NCBI GenBank assembly: GCA_021202635.1
Contig: JAJQCQ010000041.1
Location: 1 to 48,950 of the forward strand
Length of the DNA: 48,950 nt
Source of the DNA: Lachnospiraceae bacterium
Lineage (GTDB): Bacteria; Bacillota; Clostridia; Lachnospirales; Lachnospiraceae
Direction of reading: 5' to 3'
Shown here: positions 1 to 9,990 of the stretch, piece by piece
How positions within the stretch are numbered: the stretch's first letter is position 1
How the letters are laid out: each line of letters opens with the position of its first letter
Notes under the pieces: generated by a model
The model's input: the letters and a program-made list of their open reading frames with translations, nothing else
What the model was told of the DNA's origin: nothing
The model's database searches: none
Program-made: the position numbers and the translations under genes

Positions 1-115
1 AATTTAGTCCTTAAATCCGTTTCAGTGAGTCCTGGCTAGGGTGTGACTTGTAACAAGTGAAAAACTATGCAAACTAAGATTGTACAGAATTATCTCGACA
101 AAGCCAGAGCCGGTT

Positions 116-664
116 TTACTGCTCCATCTGCCTTCCCATGAATCCGGCGGCACATTTGGCGAGGATCTGCTCGGTCTCGCCCATGTGGTGGTTCATGTCG
201 CGGCCGCGCAGGATGACGGAGCCGATGACATCGCCTTCGCAGAGAATGGGGCTGATGGCCTGTGGAAGGGTATCGCCGACATCCTCGCTGGTGATTTTGA
301 TGTGTTTTTTTGAACTTTGGTCGGTGCTGATATACTCGCGGTCGTTCATGACCTCTTCGAGCTGGCCGGTGACTGGAGTTCCGATGCTGTCTTTGCGGAT
401 GCCGCCTGCTGCGGCGATGACCTGGTCACGGTCGGTAATGCAGACGCTGTGGCCGGAGGCGGAAGCGAGCGCCTCTGCGTATTCTTTTGCAAAGCTGCCA
501 AGCTCTCCGATGGGAGAGTATTTTTTGAGAATGATTTCTCCTTCCCGATCGGTAAAAATTTCCAATGGGTCGCTCTCGCGAATGCGCAGAGTGCGGCGGA
601 TTTCCTTTGGGATTACTACGCGGCCAAGGTCGTCAATTCTTCTTACAATTCCGGTTGCTTTCAT
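116..664 (-). CDS. spoVT: Stage V sporulation transcriptional regulator SpoVT
   Basis: This encodes a 182-residue AbrB-family DNA-binding protein that in Bacillus and clostridia acts in the forespore to tune late sporulation genes. The N-terminal 50 residues form the swapped-hairpin AbrB domain, with the characteristic stretch GIVRRIDDLGRVVIPKEI followed by RRTLRI. The rest, roughly residues 55-180, matches the GAF-like ligand domain of SpoVT and includes SGHSVCITDRDQVIAAAGG. I place the start at the ATG ending at 664 because GGAGG lies just upstream of it; an in-frame extension to 709 reads through that site. Length agrees with the family (about 178 residues). It is divergent from the galactanase gene. 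Its presence is the main sign that the host forms spores. Confidence 0.95.
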   Translation of the reverse strand: MKATGIVRRIDDLGRVVIPKEIRRTLRIRESDPLEIFTDREGEIILKKYSPIGELGSFAKEYAEALASASGHSVCITDRDQVIAAAGGIRKDSIGTPVTGQLEEVMNDREYISTDQSSKKHIKITSEDVGDTLPQAISPILCEGDVIGSVILRGRDMNHHMGETEQILAKCAAGFMGRQMEQ

Positions 665-3211
<2,547 letters not shown>

Positions 3212-3238
3212 GAAATAGTATCGCAGTGAATGTAAAAG

Positions 3239-3303
3239 AGACCGCCGTTTTTCCGGGAAGATCGGAAGATGCTTCTGAACCGGAAAACGGCGGTCTGTTT
3301 TTT
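3239..3303 (+). terminator. Rho-independent terminator after the secreted GH53
   Basis: The arms (3239-3256 and 3279-3295, built on ACCGCCGTTTT / AAAACGGCGGT) form a long GC-rich stem followed by a T run at 3298-3303. It also has A-rich sequence on the other side, so it may serve the convergent pncB transcript too. Confidence 0.85.
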
Positions 3304-3370
3304 GATGCACAGGGCCGGGTACGAAGTAATCGCTGGAATGCAGGACATACTGACGCTTTGCAGTTCGTCC

Positions 3371-4837
3371 TTAATGTGCGAGCGACGCGCGTCCCATCTG
3401 CTCCAGAAGTTCGTTTTTGATTGCGTAGAGCTTGTCTGAGAGGTCAACGTAGACGTCGTGTGGGTTGGTCAGACGTCGTGACTCCGGCCAGAGCGTTTCC
3501 TTTTCACGCGTGCAGTAGTCGCGGATTTCCATGACGGATGGCGAAGTGTAGACGCACGTTCCGCTGCGGAAGACCGGAACAAGCAGTTCGCGGATGGTGT
3601 AGGTTCCGCCTTTGATTTTCGTCTTTTTCCAGGTCTCAATTGGGTCAAAGATGATCAGGTCCTTTGCGGCATCATATTCCTCATCTGCCAGGCAGATCAG
3701 GTCGGCGCGGATTTTGCCGCTTGCCTTGTCATAGATGCGCAGAATCTTTTTATTTCCCGGGTTTGTGATTTTGTCTGTATTTTCAGAGAGCTTGATTTTC
3801 GGGATAAATTTGCCGGTCGCAGGATCAAGGACGGCCGCCAGCTTGTATACGCCTCCAAATGCAGGACAGTCTTTTGAGGTAATCATATTGGTGCCGACGC
3901 CCCAGGAGGTGATCGCCGCGCCCTGCGTTTTCAGGCTGCTGATCAGGTACTCATCAAGGTCGCTGGAGGCAGAGATAATCGCGTCCTCAAAACCGGCCGC
4001 GTCAAGCATCGCGCGCGCCTGTTTGGACATATAGGCCAGGTCGCCGCTGTCAAGACGGATGCCGTAGCCCTTTAGCTCCACCCCTGCGTCGCGCATTTCC
4101 TGAAAGACGCGGATGGCGTTCGGTACGCCGGAACGCAGGGTATCATAAGTGTCCACCAGCAGCAGGCAGGCGTCCGGATATAATTCAGAATATTTTTTGA
4201 AGGCTGTATATTCATCCGGAAAACTCATGATCCAGCTGTGTGCGTGCGTTCCCTTTACCGGCACGTCAAACAGCTGTCCCGCCAGCACATTCGAGGTGCC
4301 GACGCAGCCGGCGATCATTGCCGCCCGCGCGCCATATACACCGGCGTCCGGTCCCTGCGCACGCCGCAGGCCAAACTCCATAATCCCATCGCCGCGCGCG
4401 GCCTGTACCACCCGCGCTGATTTTGTCGCAATCAGGCTCTGGTGATTCAGAATGGTCAGAATGGCGGTTTCTACCAGCTGGGCCTGCATGATCGGCGCGA
4501 TTACCTTCAGCATCGGCTCGTGCGGAAACATGACCGAACCCTCCGGGATCGCCCAGATATCGCCTTCAAAGTGGAACTCCTCCAGATACTTCAGAAACGG
4601 CTCATGGAATATGCCAAGCCCTCTCAGATAGGAAATGTCCTCCTGTGAAAAATGCAGATTTTCGATATAATCAATCACCTGGTCAAGTCCTGCGGCGATC
4701 GCATAGCCATTGCCGCAGGGGTTATTTCGGTAAAAGGCGTCAAAAATGACGGTCTCGGTGGAATTTGACTCATAATAGCCCTGCATCATCGTCAGTTCAT
4801 AAAGGTCTGTCAATAGGGTCAGGTTCAAAGTACTCAT
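3371..4837 (-). CDS. pncB: Nicotinate phosphoribosyltransferase
   Basis: This cytoplasmic enzyme makes nicotinate mononucleotide from nicotinate and PRPP with ATP, the salvage entry to NAD. The 488-residue product begins MSTLNLTLLTDLYELTMMQGYY, the classic N-terminus of the family, and contains the family stretches VEFGLR-like MEFGLRRAQGPDAG, GTSNVLAG, GTHAHSWIMSF (the active-site His region) and GYGIRLDSGDLAYMSKQAR. Length matches the long Firmicutes form. The start at 4837 is supported by AAAGGAG seven bases upstream; the in-frame codon at 4855 lies before that site. It stands alone, convergent with the secreted GH53 and divergent from tRNA-Gln. A perfect 9-base-arm inverted repeat sits about 60 bases upstream. 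Confidence 0.95.
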   Translation of the reverse strand: MSTLNLTLLTDLYELTMMQGYYESNSTETVIFDAFYRNNPCGNGYAIAAGLDQVIDYIENLHFSQEDISYLRGLGIFHEPFLKYLEEFHFEGDIWAIPEGSVMFPHEPMLKVIAPIMQAQLVETAILTILNHQSLIATKSARVVQAARGDGIMEFGLRRAQGPDAGVYGARAAMIAGCVGTSNVLAGQLFDVPVKGTHAHSWIMSFPDEYTAFKKYSELYPDACLLLVDTYDTLRSGVPNAIRVFQEMRDAGVELKGYGIRLDSGDLAYMSKQARAMLDAAGFEDAIISASSDLDEYLISSLKTQGAAITSWGVGTNMITSKDCPAFGGVYKLAAVLDPATGKFIPKIKLSENTDKITNPGNKKILRIYDKASGKIRADLICLADEEYDAAKDLIIFDPIETWKKTKIKGGTYTIRELLVPVFRSGTCVYTSPSVMEIRDYCTREKETLWPESRRLTNPHDVYVDLSDKLYAIKNELLEQMGRASLAH

Positions 4838-4898
4838 AATTATGCTCCTTTGCATCGGGGTAAGAAAATCGGGCCTCAGAATCCGGGTGTCCGACGCA

Positions 4899-4925
4899 AA
4901 GTAAACGAAGGGATTCCGTTTACTT
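4899..4925. promoter_or_regulatory. Inverted repeat upstream of pncB, candidate operator
   Basis: AAGTAAACG (4899-4907) and CGTTTACTT (4917-4925) are perfect inverted arms separated by nine bases, lying 62-88 bases upstream of the pncB start. NAD salvage genes in Firmicutes are often under a niacin-responsive repressor, so an operator is plausible. The sequence is not one I can assign to a known regulator, and a hairpin in the leader RNA is an alternative. Confidence 0.4.
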
Positions 4926-5022
4926 ATTATAAAAGGGTATCAAATGTTCGGTTAGACTATACCACATTTTTTTTAAAAGAAAAGAGGGAGAAGGAAAAAA
5001 ATAAAAAAATTAAAAAAAGGAC

Positions 5023-5051
5023 TTGCAATCCGGGAAAACATCGGTTATAAT
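5023..5051 (+). promoter_or_regulatory. Promoter of tRNA-Gln
   Basis: TTGCAA (5023-5028) and TATAAT (5046-5051) are 17 bases apart. The predicted start lies near 5058, about 53 bases before the mature tRNA. Confidence 0.85.
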
Positions 5052-5110
5052 ACCCCTTGCGTGTGAGAGACAGTTGTTTTTACAGGCTGTCCGAAATAAA
5101 AATCAGATAT

Positions 5111-5182
5111 AGGGCTATCGCCAAACGGTAAGGCAACGGACTCTGACTCCGTCATTTCCAGGTTCGAATCCTGGTAGCCCTG
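5111..5182 (+). tRNA. tRNA-Gln (anticodon CUG)
   Basis: All arms pair. The acceptor is AGGGCTA (5111-5117) with TAGCCCT, the D arm GCC/GGC, the anticodon stem ACGGA/TCCGT enclosing loop CTCTGAC (anticodon CTG, reads CAG), and the T arm CCAGG/CCTGG around TTCGAAT. The discriminator is G and the CCA end is not encoded. Its 3' half and downstream terminator recur at 10004-10070, marking it as the integration site of the islet that follows. Confidence 0.95.
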
Positions 5183-5212
5183 CTAAGAGCACTTCGTAGG
5201 AAGTGCTTTTTT
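5134..5212 (+). repeat. Left copy of tRNA-Gln 3'-end repeat (attL-like)
   Basis: The segment from the anticodon arm through the T arm, acceptor 3' strand and terminator is repeated in the same orientation at 9991-10070. From 5146 and from 10004 onward, 64 of 67 bases agree. Duplicating a tRNA 3' end at both edges of a DNA block is the usual scar of tyrosine-recombinase integration. This copy belongs to the intact tRNA. Confidence 0.75.
5188..5212 (+). terminator. Terminator of tRNA-Gln
   Basis: AGCACTTC (5188-5195) and GAAGTGCT (5200-5207) pair around GTAG and are followed by Ts. An identical hairpin stands at 10046-10070. Confidence 0.9.
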
Positions 5213-5825
5213 CTTTGTCTGAAAAGGTGCGGAAATCCCGGATTTGCGGGCTTTTTTGAAAACTATATTAATTATAACTATTATAGGCGCATGCTGTTTT
5301 GGGCTCCGTTAGGATTCCTGTTTTTTACTGAAAAAGGATAGATTTAACTATGCGATAGGTAAATTCATAGGTCAATGTTCGGAGCGGCAGGAGCTCAAAA
5401 TTGTGTTTTTAGGGCGCCTGAAAGGGTTAAAAATGAAAGTTCTCTGTTTTGAATAAAATTAATGGCTGAAAATTGTGCAATTTTACACATCAAAATATCA
5501 CGATATTTTTATTTATAAATATTTAATATTTATTTTATGAAAAATTTATAAATACTGGGGAACTATGAGACGTCTTTCGGCTCAGTAAACAGGTACACCC
5601 CTTTGCCTGATGAGACTTTATTCTCTGATGTCGTTAGTGTCAAATGCGAAACCTGGCTTGATATGAACGGGTGTTTATGGTAATCTAACGTTAGAAAAAA
5701 TGAATGCTTCTGTATGGCCAGGATGCGAAATGCGCAGTTCCCTGTATTGTACAATGCTGCATAGATAAAGATGAATACAATGAAAGATTAGCCGTTATAG
5801 TTTTAGCGGATGAGAGGTGAAGGCA
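5213..5825. other. AT-rich non-coding left edge of the islet
   Basis: No convincing gene is seen here. The stretch around 5440-5560 is very A/T rich. It holds the left tandem ATAGGT(C/A)AAT repeat at 5355-5376 and a 10-base palindrome CTAACGTTAG at 5685-5694. A short reverse ORF at 5563-5754 has no ribosome binding site or recognisable sequence. An integrase would be expected near such an edge in an intact element; none is present. Confidence 0.5.
5355..5376 (+). repeat. Left tandem repeat pair, possible integrase arm site
   Basis: ATAGGTAAAT and ATAGGTCAAT lie in tandem two bases apart. The same pair, both units reading ATAGGTCAAT, recurs at 9912-9933 in the same orientation and with the same spacing (20 of 22 bases identical). 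Their position just inside both ends of the tRNA-bounded islet fits arm-type binding sites of a tyrosine integrase. Confidence 0.5.
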
Positions 5826-7553
5826 ATGACCGGGCTTGAGATCAGAAAAAAACTTCCGATTGGAATTGAGAATTTTGAGGAAATCCGGACAGAGGGATTT
5901 TACTATGTGGATAAAACGACGATGATCAGAGATTTGATGCATTCATGGGGGAAAGTGAATCTGTTTACTCGTCCCAGGCGATTCGGGAAATCGCTGAATA
6001 TGAGTATGCTGAAGACATTCTTTGAAATTGGTTGTGATAAGACTCTGTTTGATGGTCTTGCCATAGCGGAGGAAACGGGGCTCTGTGAGACATACATGGG
6101 AAAATTTCCAGTTATCTCGATCAGCTTAAAGAGTGTCAGCGGTGTGGATTATAATTCAGCGTGTTCTATGATGCGTTCAGTCATTGGCAATGAGGCCAGA
6201 CGCTTTGAGACGGTACTCATGGGTGATGAGACACTTACTGAGACGGAAACAGGCCTCTATAAGCAGCTCATTGCCCTGGATCCCTCCGGGCAGAACATAT
6301 TCTCCATGTCTGATTCAACGATGAAAGAAAGCCTGAAAACGCTCTCTACACTGCTTCATAAGCACTATGGGAAGAAGGTAATTATTCTAATTGATGAGTA
6401 TGATGTGCCGCTGGCTAAGGCCAACGACAAAGGATATTATGCGGACATGGTAGATTTGATCCGCGGTATGTTTGATCAGGCCTTAAAGACCAATGAAAGC
6501 CTTTATCTGGCGGTTTTGACGGGGTGCCTAAGAGTATCAAAAGAGAGCATTTTTACAGGCTTGAATAATCCGAAAATGTATACGCTCCTCGATGCAAACT
6601 GTGATGAGCAGTTTGGCTTTACGGATGATGAGGTCAGACAGATGCTGGATTATTATGCTCTTACAGACTACTATGATGTGACGAAAGAGTGGTACGACGG
6701 ATATAAGATCGGACGGGCGAGCGTGTATAATCCATGGGATGTCATCAACTGGTGTGATCAGCTTTTGACAAATCCAAATAAGTCACCGAAAAGCTACTGG
6801 GCTAATACCAGTGGCAATGATGAGGTTCGAAAGTTCATCCGGCGGATGGGAAACGGTGTTACGAAAGCCCAGATAGAACGACTGATTTCCGGGGAGATGG
6901 TTCAGAAAAAGATTGTAGAGCAGCTAACCTATAATTCGTTATATGACAGCGTAGAAAACATGTGGAGTCTGCTGTATGCTACCGGCTATCTAACCCAAAG
7001 TGAGACTCCGGTGGGCGATGTTGTCCAGCTAACGATTCCGAACGAAGAGGTACGTGGTATTTTTACCGGTTTTATACTGGATCTGTTCGAGGAAGACGTT
7101 GCCGGAGACGGAGCAGCTGTGACAGAGTTCTGCGGAGCATTAAAGGCAGGTGCTCCTGCTGATGTAGAACGTCTATTGACGGAATTCATGAGGCGAACCA
7201 TCAGCATCCGGGATACGGCGGTCAGAAAAGAAGTAAAGGAAAACTTTTATCATGGAATTCTGCTTGGAATCGTTGGTCTTAAGAGCGGGTGGGACGTTGA
7301 TTCAAACAGGGAATCTGGCGAGGGTTATTATGATATTTCCGCCGAAATAGAGGATGAGGGAATCGGAATTATCATTGAAGTAAAATACGCAGAAAATGAG
7401 CGCTTTGAGGAAGAGTGTCAGAAAGCTTTGGACCAGATCAATCAGAATGGCTATGCTGATGAGCTGAAAAAAGATGGTATGTGGAAAATCCTAAAGTATG
7501 GTATTGCGTGTTATAAAAAGCGCTGTAAGGTGGTTCTGCAGCGAGAAGGTTAA
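5826..7553 (+). CDS. AAA-ATPase-like / PD-(D/E)XK nuclease protein (AAA-ATPase_like + DUF1703)
   Basis: This 575-residue protein belongs to a family greatly expanded in gut anaerobes whose cellular role is not established. The N-terminal part (about 5-230) is a divergent AAA-type ATPase. It opens with LPIGIENFEEIRTEGFYYVDKT, has a Walker A-like RPRRFGKSLNMSML and a Walker B-like VIILIDEYDVPL. The C-terminal 100 residues form a PD-(D/E)XK nuclease-like domain: YYDISAEI (the Asp), then IGIIIEVKYAE (the E-x-K pair). I prefer ATG 5826, preceded by GAGAGGTGA, to the GTG at 5817. It is the first gene of the islet. A second, distantly related full copy is at 32915 and a C-terminal fragment at 8723-9137, so the islet attracts this family. 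Confidence 0.85.
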   Translation: MTGLEIRKKLPIGIENFEEIRTEGFYYVDKTTMIRDLMHSWGKVNLFTRPRRFGKSLNMSMLKTFFEIGCDKTLFDGLAIAEETGLCETYMGKFPVISISLKSVSGVDYNSACSMMRSVIGNEARRFETVLMGDETLTETETGLYKQLIALDPSGQNIFSMSDSTMKESLKTLSTLLHKHYGKKVIILIDEYDVPLAKANDKGYYADMVDLIRGMFDQALKTNESLYLAVLTGCLRVSKESIFTGLNNPKMYTLLDANCDEQFGFTDDEVRQMLDYYALTDYYDVTKEWYDGYKIGRASVYNPWDVINWCDQLLTNPNKSPKSYWANTSGNDEVRKFIRRMGNGVTKAQIERLISGEMVQKKIVEQLTYNSLYDSVENMWSLLYATGYLTQSETPVGDVVQLTIPNEEVRGIFTGFILDLFEEDVAGDGAAVTEFCGALKAGAPADVERLLTEFMRRTISIRDTAVRKEVKENFYHGILLGIVGLKSGWDVDSNRESGEGYYDISAEIEDEGIGIIIEVKYAENERFEEECQKALDQINQNGYADELKKDGMWKILKYGIACYKKRCKVVLQREG

Positions 7554-7579
7554 AAAGCGCTACAAAGGGGGTGTGGTGA

Positions 7580-7903
7580 ATGAGCGGTAATGTGTGGATG
7601 TTCTCGGATCAGATTGATGATGAGGACATGGAATTTATGAAACATGAATTTGTGACTTACAGCATGGCCTGTGATTATTACAGGTTAGGGCTTAAGCCTG
7701 TCACACGTATGGCTCATGAATCTGGCTCCGTTTATAAGATTGGTAAAAAGGTATTGATACGGAGAAGCATTTTTGAAGAATATCTGCGGAAACATAGAAA
7801 AAATCGTACGATACTATTGACTGAATCGTACGATTCTGCTATGCTGATATTAGAAATAAACAGGAAGGAGGCTTTCGTATGTCTATCACTGCTACAGAAC
7901 TGA
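7580..7903 (+). CDS. Excisionase-like DUF6462-type helix-turn-helix protein
   Basis: The 107-residue product resembles the small DUF6462 proteins of clostridial integrative elements. The key part is residues 25-75: FVTYSMACDYYRLGL, then the GSVYKIGKKVLIRRSIFEEYLRKHR segment typical of MerR/Xis-type DNA-binding folds. Such proteins often sit beside integrases and may act as excisionase or regulator; this is inferred from family and context. The start has a strong AAAGGGGGTG site. The C-terminal 30 residues run over the promoter/operator of the next gene pair and look like readthrough with no conserved sequence, so the ancestral stop may have been lost. It lies 26 bases after the ATPase gene. 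Confidence 0.65.
   Translation: MSGNVWMFSDQIDDEDMEFMKHEFVTYSMACDYYRLGLKPVTRMAHESGSVYKIGKKVLIRRSIFEEYLRKHRKNRTILLTESYDSAMLILEINRKEAFVCLSLLQN
7802..7845 (+). promoter_or_regulatory. Promoter and palindromic operator of the Phd/VapC pair
   Basis: TTGACT (7817-7822) and TATGCT (7840-7845) are 17 bases apart. The spacer contains a perfect 14-base palindrome, GAATCGTACGATTC (7823-7836), and AATCGTACGAT is repeated at 7802-7812. This is the arrangement expected for autorepression by an antitoxin-toxin complex. The whole site lies inside the 3' end of the preceding ORF. Confidence 0.7.
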
Positions 7904-8094
7904 AATCAAACCTCAGCAAGTATTTGTTTTTGGCTGCGACAGAAGATGTGTTTATTACTCGTAACGGGAAAACAATCGCAAAGCTGACATCACCATACCA
8001 GAATAAGCTTGATATTGTAGACTCCCTTTATGGCAGCATTCCATCGGATATTACTCTGGAGGAGGCCCGTGAAGAAAGGCTGGACAAAATATGA
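7879..8094 (+). CDS. Phd/YefM-family antitoxin
   Basis: The 71-residue product carries the Phd/YefM N-terminal DNA-binding fold: SITATELKSNLSKYLFLAATEDVFITRNGKTIAKL, in which the ITxTELK and ITRNGKPxA-like patterns are diagnostic. The C-terminal third is acidic and probably the toxin-wrapping tail. It should neutralise the PIN toxin encoded next, with which it overlaps by four bases (ATGA), and repress its own promoter at the palindrome 7823-7836. The ribosome binding site GGAAGGAGG is strong. Confidence 0.85.
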   Translation: MSITATELKSNLSKYLFLAATEDVFITRNGKTIAKLTSPYQNKLDIVDSLYGSIPSDITLEEAREERLDKI

Positions 8095-8522
8095 AAGTGT
8101 TACTTGATACCTGCGTCATCATCGACTTTCTGCAACGCCGGGAGCCGTTCGATAAGGAAGCTGTGTGCATTATGAGACTGGCAGCGACAAATCAGATTTC
8201 CGGTTTCATTACAGCAAAATCGGCGACAGATATCTACTATCTCAGCCACAGAGCTACGCATAGTGATAAGGAAAGCAGGTCGAAGCTGAACCAGCTCCTT
8301 TCGATAATTGGGATGTTGGATACCTCTGCAGAGGATGTCTTTCATGCGATTAGCTCTGATACGTCTGATTTTGAGGACGCAGTAATGATTGAAACGGCCA
8401 TCCGCTCTGGTATGGATTGTATTGTTACCCGTAACGGCAAAGACTATGAGAAGTCGAAGCTGACAGTTTATAATCCGGAAGAATTTCTCGAATCTTTAAA
8501 AGAAGATAGTATAGAGGAATGA
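8091..8522 (+). CDS. VapC-like PIN-domain toxin (putative ribonuclease)
   Basis: This 143-residue PIN-domain protein is expected to be a Mg-dependent endoribonuclease that halts translation when the antitoxin is lost. The acidic residues of the PIN site are visible: Asp6 in KVLLDTCVIIDFL, the SDFEDAVM segment near residues 94-101 and the Asp of DCIVTRNGKDY. The end reads LTVYNPEEFL, a common PIN C-terminus. It is translationally coupled to the antitoxin through the ATGA overlap, and the pair ends in a strong terminator. The mixture of a Phd-type antitoxin with a VapC-type toxin is common. RNA target unknown. Confidence 0.85.
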   Translation: MKVLLDTCVIIDFLQRREPFDKEAVCIMRLAATNQISGFITAKSATDIYYLSHRATHSDKESRSKLNQLLSIIGMLDTSAEDVFHAISSDTSDFEDAVMIETAIRSGMDCIVTRNGKDYEKSKLTVYNPEEFLESLKEDSIEE

Positions 8523-8527
8523 AAAAG

Positions 8528-8563
8528 CCCCGTCCGATATTCAATTGATCGGACGGGGTTTTT
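8528..8563 (+). terminator. Terminator of the Phd/VapC pair
   Basis: CCCCGTCCGAT (8528-8538) pairs perfectly with ATCGGACGGGG (8548-8558) and is followed by five Ts. Confidence 0.95.
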
Positions 8564-8684
8564 CTCTTTCCTGATTCCGTGAAATTCAATGGCTTTAATT
8601 AACGGAAAAGCTGATAACTCCAATGAATTTCAACATTTTTGCAACTATTTTGATTTCACCCATTCGATGAAAATGTTTTCGTGG

Positions 8685-9137
8685 TATAATCTTCTTATCG
8701 AATCTACAAAGGAGATGTCCCCATGAAAACTATAAAACCTGATGCCGTTTGATATCGAGGTAAATACCTGGTGGACAAATACTGACTTGAGCGATGAAGA
8801 GGTTATAGACCTCTACCATGCCCATGGTGAATGTGAGCAATTCCATAGCGAAATCAAAACGGATATTCTTACGTCTAATCGAGAGAGCGGGTTTGGCTGT
8901 TACGATATCTGTATTGAGCCGCGGGACGGAAAGTCGGATGGGATTATCATCGAATTTAAGGTTTTCGATCCGAAGAAAGAGACTACGCTGGAAGAGACTG
9001 CAAAGCGGGCACTGGAGCAAATAGAGACTAAGAAATATGAAATCGACCTGAAGGCCAGGGGGATTAAGACAGTTTGTAAGTATGGGTTCGCTTTCCGGGG
9101 GAAAGAAGTGCTGATCCAGGAGGCGGAAGATGAGTAG
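8685..9137 (+). pseudogene. Chimeric remnant: transposase-like fragment fused to an AAA-ATPase nuclease tail
   Basis: An extended -10 (TGGTATAAT, ending 8690) and an AAGGAG site lead to ATG 8723, but that frame stops after nine codons. From 8742 an overlapping frame encodes 131 residues of two unlike parts. Residues 1-42 (VIDLYHAHGECEQFHSEIK) resemble the C-terminal core of IS1380-type transposases, from remembered pattern only. From ILTSNRESGFGCYDICIEP onward it is the PD-(D/E)XK tail of the AAA-ATPase/DUF1703 family, with GIIIEFKVFDP and CKYGFAFRGKEVLI. No ATPase part remains. It appears to be the product of insertion and deletion. A 22-codon ORF at 9150-9218 after it is another unplaced scrap. 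Confidence 0.65.
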
Positions 9138-9232
9138 AGAATTGATCAGATGAGAGCGGATGAGTTCAATGCGGCTGCAGTGGCATATGCGATAGAAAAC
9201 CTGTTTTATGAAGAATAAAAGAGTCCTTTGTA

Positions 9233-9261
9233 TTGACAATTTCTATACTTTTGACTAAAAT
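9233..9261 (+). promoter_or_regulatory. Promoter of the RelB/YafQ pair
   Basis: TTGACA (9233-9238) and TAAAAT (9256-9261) are 17 bases apart and end about 40 bases before the antitoxin start. Confidence 0.85.
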
Positions 9262-9301
9262 GCAATCAAAAGCAATAAATTGTTCAGGAGGTATATTGAT
9301 T

Positions 9302-9574
9302 ATGGCAGTTGTAAGTACAAATATTAAAATAGACCAGCAATTGAAAAAAGAATCACAGGAGCTTTTCGAAAGCTTTGGATTGAGCCTGAGCGCCGCAATT
9401 AATATGTTTTTGCGTCAATCTGTTCGTGAAGGTGCAATTCCTTTTCGGGTGGGAAACCCGCTGCCGAATGCTGAAACGGTTAAAGCTATTGAAGATGCCA
9501 GGAACGGTATTGGGGTGAGTCGGGGATTTACATCTGTTTCTGACTTAATGGAGGATTTGGATGCTGACGATTAA
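9302..9574 (+). CDS. RelB/DinJ-family antitoxin
   Basis: The 90-residue protein has the ribbon-helix-helix N-terminus typical of RelB/DinJ: STNIKIDQQLKKESQELFESFGLSLSAAINMFLRQSVREGAIPF. It should bind DNA as a dimer at its own promoter and wrap the toxin with its C-terminal segment. ATG 9302 is chosen over the longer frame from 9233 because TCAGGAGG stands just upstream and because the 9233 frame begins inside the -35 element. It overlaps the toxin gene by 14 bases, so the two are translated together. Confidence 0.9.
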   Translation: MAVVSTNIKIDQQLKKESQELFESFGLSLSAAINMFLRQSVREGAIPFRVGNPLPNAETVKAIEDARNGIGVSRGFTSVSDLMEDLDADD

Positions 9575-9833
9575 GTATCAGACCACTTTTAAAAAAGATT
9601 ATAAGCGGATTAAGAGACGGGGCTATGATGTGCGATTGCTTGAAAATGTGATTGGTATGCTTGCCATGAGGCAGGAGTTACCAGAGCAATATAGAGACCA
9701 CAGCCTGATCGGGGATTATTCTGGATGCAGAGAATGCCATATTGCTCCAGACTGGCTCCTTGTTTATGAGGTGAATGAAACGGAACTGGTTTTATATCTT
9801 ACGAGAACAGGAACTCATAGCGACATCTTTTAA
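9561..9833 (+). CDS. YafQ-family ribosome-dependent mRNA interferase toxin
   Basis: The 90-residue product is a RelE-superfamily toxin of the YafQ branch, which cuts mRNA in the ribosomal A site. It matches along its whole length: YQTTFKKDYKRIKRRGYD, then LPEQYRDHSLIGDYSGCRECHIAPDWLLVYEV, and LYLTRTGTHSDIF at the end. The C-terminal His-x-Asp-x-Phe pattern holds the catalytic His87 of the family. It pairs with the upstream RelB/DinJ antitoxin, with which it overlaps. This is the second toxin-antitoxin pair of the islet and its last gene. Confidence 0.9.
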   Translation: MLTIKYQTTFKKDYKRIKRRGYDVRLLENVIGMLAMRQELPEQYRDHSLIGDYSGCRECHIAPDWLLVYEVNETELVLYLTRTGTHSDIF

Positions 9834-9911
9834 AGAACTGAATACGAGGTAGAGGACGAAGATATGAATGCTTGCGAGGGAGCAGAGGATGTGAATGAAC
9901 ACAGTTATAGC

Positions 9912-9933
9912 AATAGGTCAATCCATAGGTCAA
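9912..9933 (+). repeat. Right tandem repeat pair, possible integrase arm site
   Basis: Two copies of ATAGGTCAAT lie two bases apart, 57 bases before the right tRNA repeat. They match the pair at 5355-5376 in sequence, spacing and direction. Confidence 0.5.
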
Positions 9934-9990
9934 TTTTTGAATCTGACTTTCGAAAAATCCGCTGAAATTGGGCATTAGAGGCATCTCGAA

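Noticed and set aside
5563-5754. Reverse-strand 63-residue ORF in the islet edge
   Set aside because: No ribosome binding site, no recognisable sequence, and A/T-rich context; likely chance.
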